A stretch of DNA of 64,000 nucleotides from Paramecium sonneborni (Eukaryota; Ciliophora; Oligohymenophorea; Peniculida; Parameciidae): assembly GCA_905182985.1 (NCBI GenBank), contig CAJJDN010000131.1, positions 220,410 through 284,409 on the forward strand, written 5' to 3'. Below, in pieces: positions 63,294-64,000 of the stretch. How positions within the stretch are numbered: position 1 is the stretch's first letter; each line of letters begins with the position of its first letter. The notes below the pieces were generated by a model that was given only the letters and a program-made list of their open reading frames with translations, did not search any database and was not told the origin of the DNA. The translations under genes and the position numbers were made by a program.

Positions 63294-64000
63294 TCATTTT
63301 GATATTTCAATTTTAGAATTATTCAATCCAATAATTATGTGTAGTTTTTAAGTAATATCAATTTTTAGACTTAAAATATTTTTTTAATTTAAATTTTGCC
63401 ATATTATTTTTTTTTATTTTGAGTCTACTTCTATTAGTATTTCATCATCTTTTGAAAATCCAAATTATTTATTAGTATAGTTCTCAGATTTTGAAATATG
63501 TGAGTAAATTTAGCCTTCATTATTAACTAAATAAGTTCTAAATTTAAATAAATAATTCACCCATGATTATCACTATAAAAATCAGGTAATGCTTTCTTTA
63601 AATTTAAGAATTATTTATGACAAAGCCCAAGAACTATCCATTTACATTATAAAATTTTAAAAATATATTTCTATTAGTTCATAACATTAATTTCTGGCTC
63701 TAAGATTATAAATCCTATCTTATTAGTAAAATTTTCAATTTTATTTCCATCAATAACAATATTTATAGATTTAAATTTATCTGATTCAGAGAATTTCCAA
63801 TTTTTATTTAAAGATACTTCTACAGAAGGTTAAATAATTTATTATTTTTAAGAAGGAAGATTTAATTCTGCGATTTAAGACTTTTTTAACTTATTGATAT
63901 CAGATTAAATAGTTGATACTTTCTTAGCCAATTCTTATAATTAAGGAATCAATTTTTATCCAAAATATTTTAATTATATTAATTTATCGATGAGAACATT
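63294..64000 (-). other. Duplicate of the B-box/SPRY-like gene, N-terminus beyond window
   Basis: Same stop and frame as the gene at 62020-63035, shifted by 1274. It shows the C-terminal ~225 codons. Probably the same locus counted twice. Confidence 0.85.

Larger units (their letters stand above)
61775..64000 (+). repeat. ~1.27 kb identical direct duplication around N at 63048 (assembly overlap)
   Basis: 61775-63047 recurs from 63049 at a constant offset of 1274 to the window end, with no difference seen. The second copy is cut by the window. This is the same pattern as at 51648: an unmerged contig overlap. Confidence 0.9.

Overview
The window reads as macronuclear DNA of a Paramecium-like ciliate. 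It is very AT-rich. Genes stay open only if TAA and TAG are read as glutamine and TGA is the sole stop, which is why a standard-code reading finds only short fragments. Nearly every gene is interrupted by very short introns, mostly 19 to 30 nt and usually GTA...TAG. Splicing them restores both frame and conserved motifs, and for almost every gene model the spliced length is an exact multiple of three. Tetrahymena introns are typically much longer, so Paramecium is the best guess. The species is not determined.

Layout. 1-3466: 3' part of CFAP57 (axoneme), followed by a diverged second copy across a single-N junction. 3463-12475: USP32-like deubiquitinase, RAP-domain protein, EAG/CNG-type K+ channel, small membrane protein. 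12699-22262: one giant EF-hand gene (about 3,090 codons) with a frame break in a glutamine-rich stretch. 22389-31019: two small coiled-coil or unknown genes, a CDPK, cathepsin C, a cyclic-nucleotide phosphodiesterase and a pseudokinase. 31290-32755: a decayed kinase relic. 33059-40140: TRIP4/ASC-1, ribulose-5-phosphate 3-epimerase, a second RAP protein, a tandem cytochrome b5 protein, and a RAD3-like helicase with lost catalytic motifs plus a RING finger. 40290-43819: a stand-alone voltage-sensor protein, a proline-rich protein and a coiled-coil protein with a GAS2-like end. 43968-46423: a decayed large gene, then tRNA-Phe. 46853-63035: CAMK-like kinase, beta-carbonic anhydrase, MORN protein, ULK-like kinase, ribosomal protein L7, NLI/CTD-type phosphatase, a second MORN protein, two unknown genes and a B-box/SPRY-like protein.

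The genes form no single pathway. Several belong to Ca2+, voltage and cyclic-nucleotide signalling and to cilia, as is usual for ciliates. Packing is extreme: stops of convergent genes lie as close as 5 nt apart, and TRIP4 and RPE overlap by 4 nt. Three single-N positions (2348, 51648, 63048) mark contig joins flanked by about 1.1-1.3 kb direct duplications. Two look identical and are almost certainly assembly artefacts. The first is about 3% diverged and looks like a genuine second allele or paralog.
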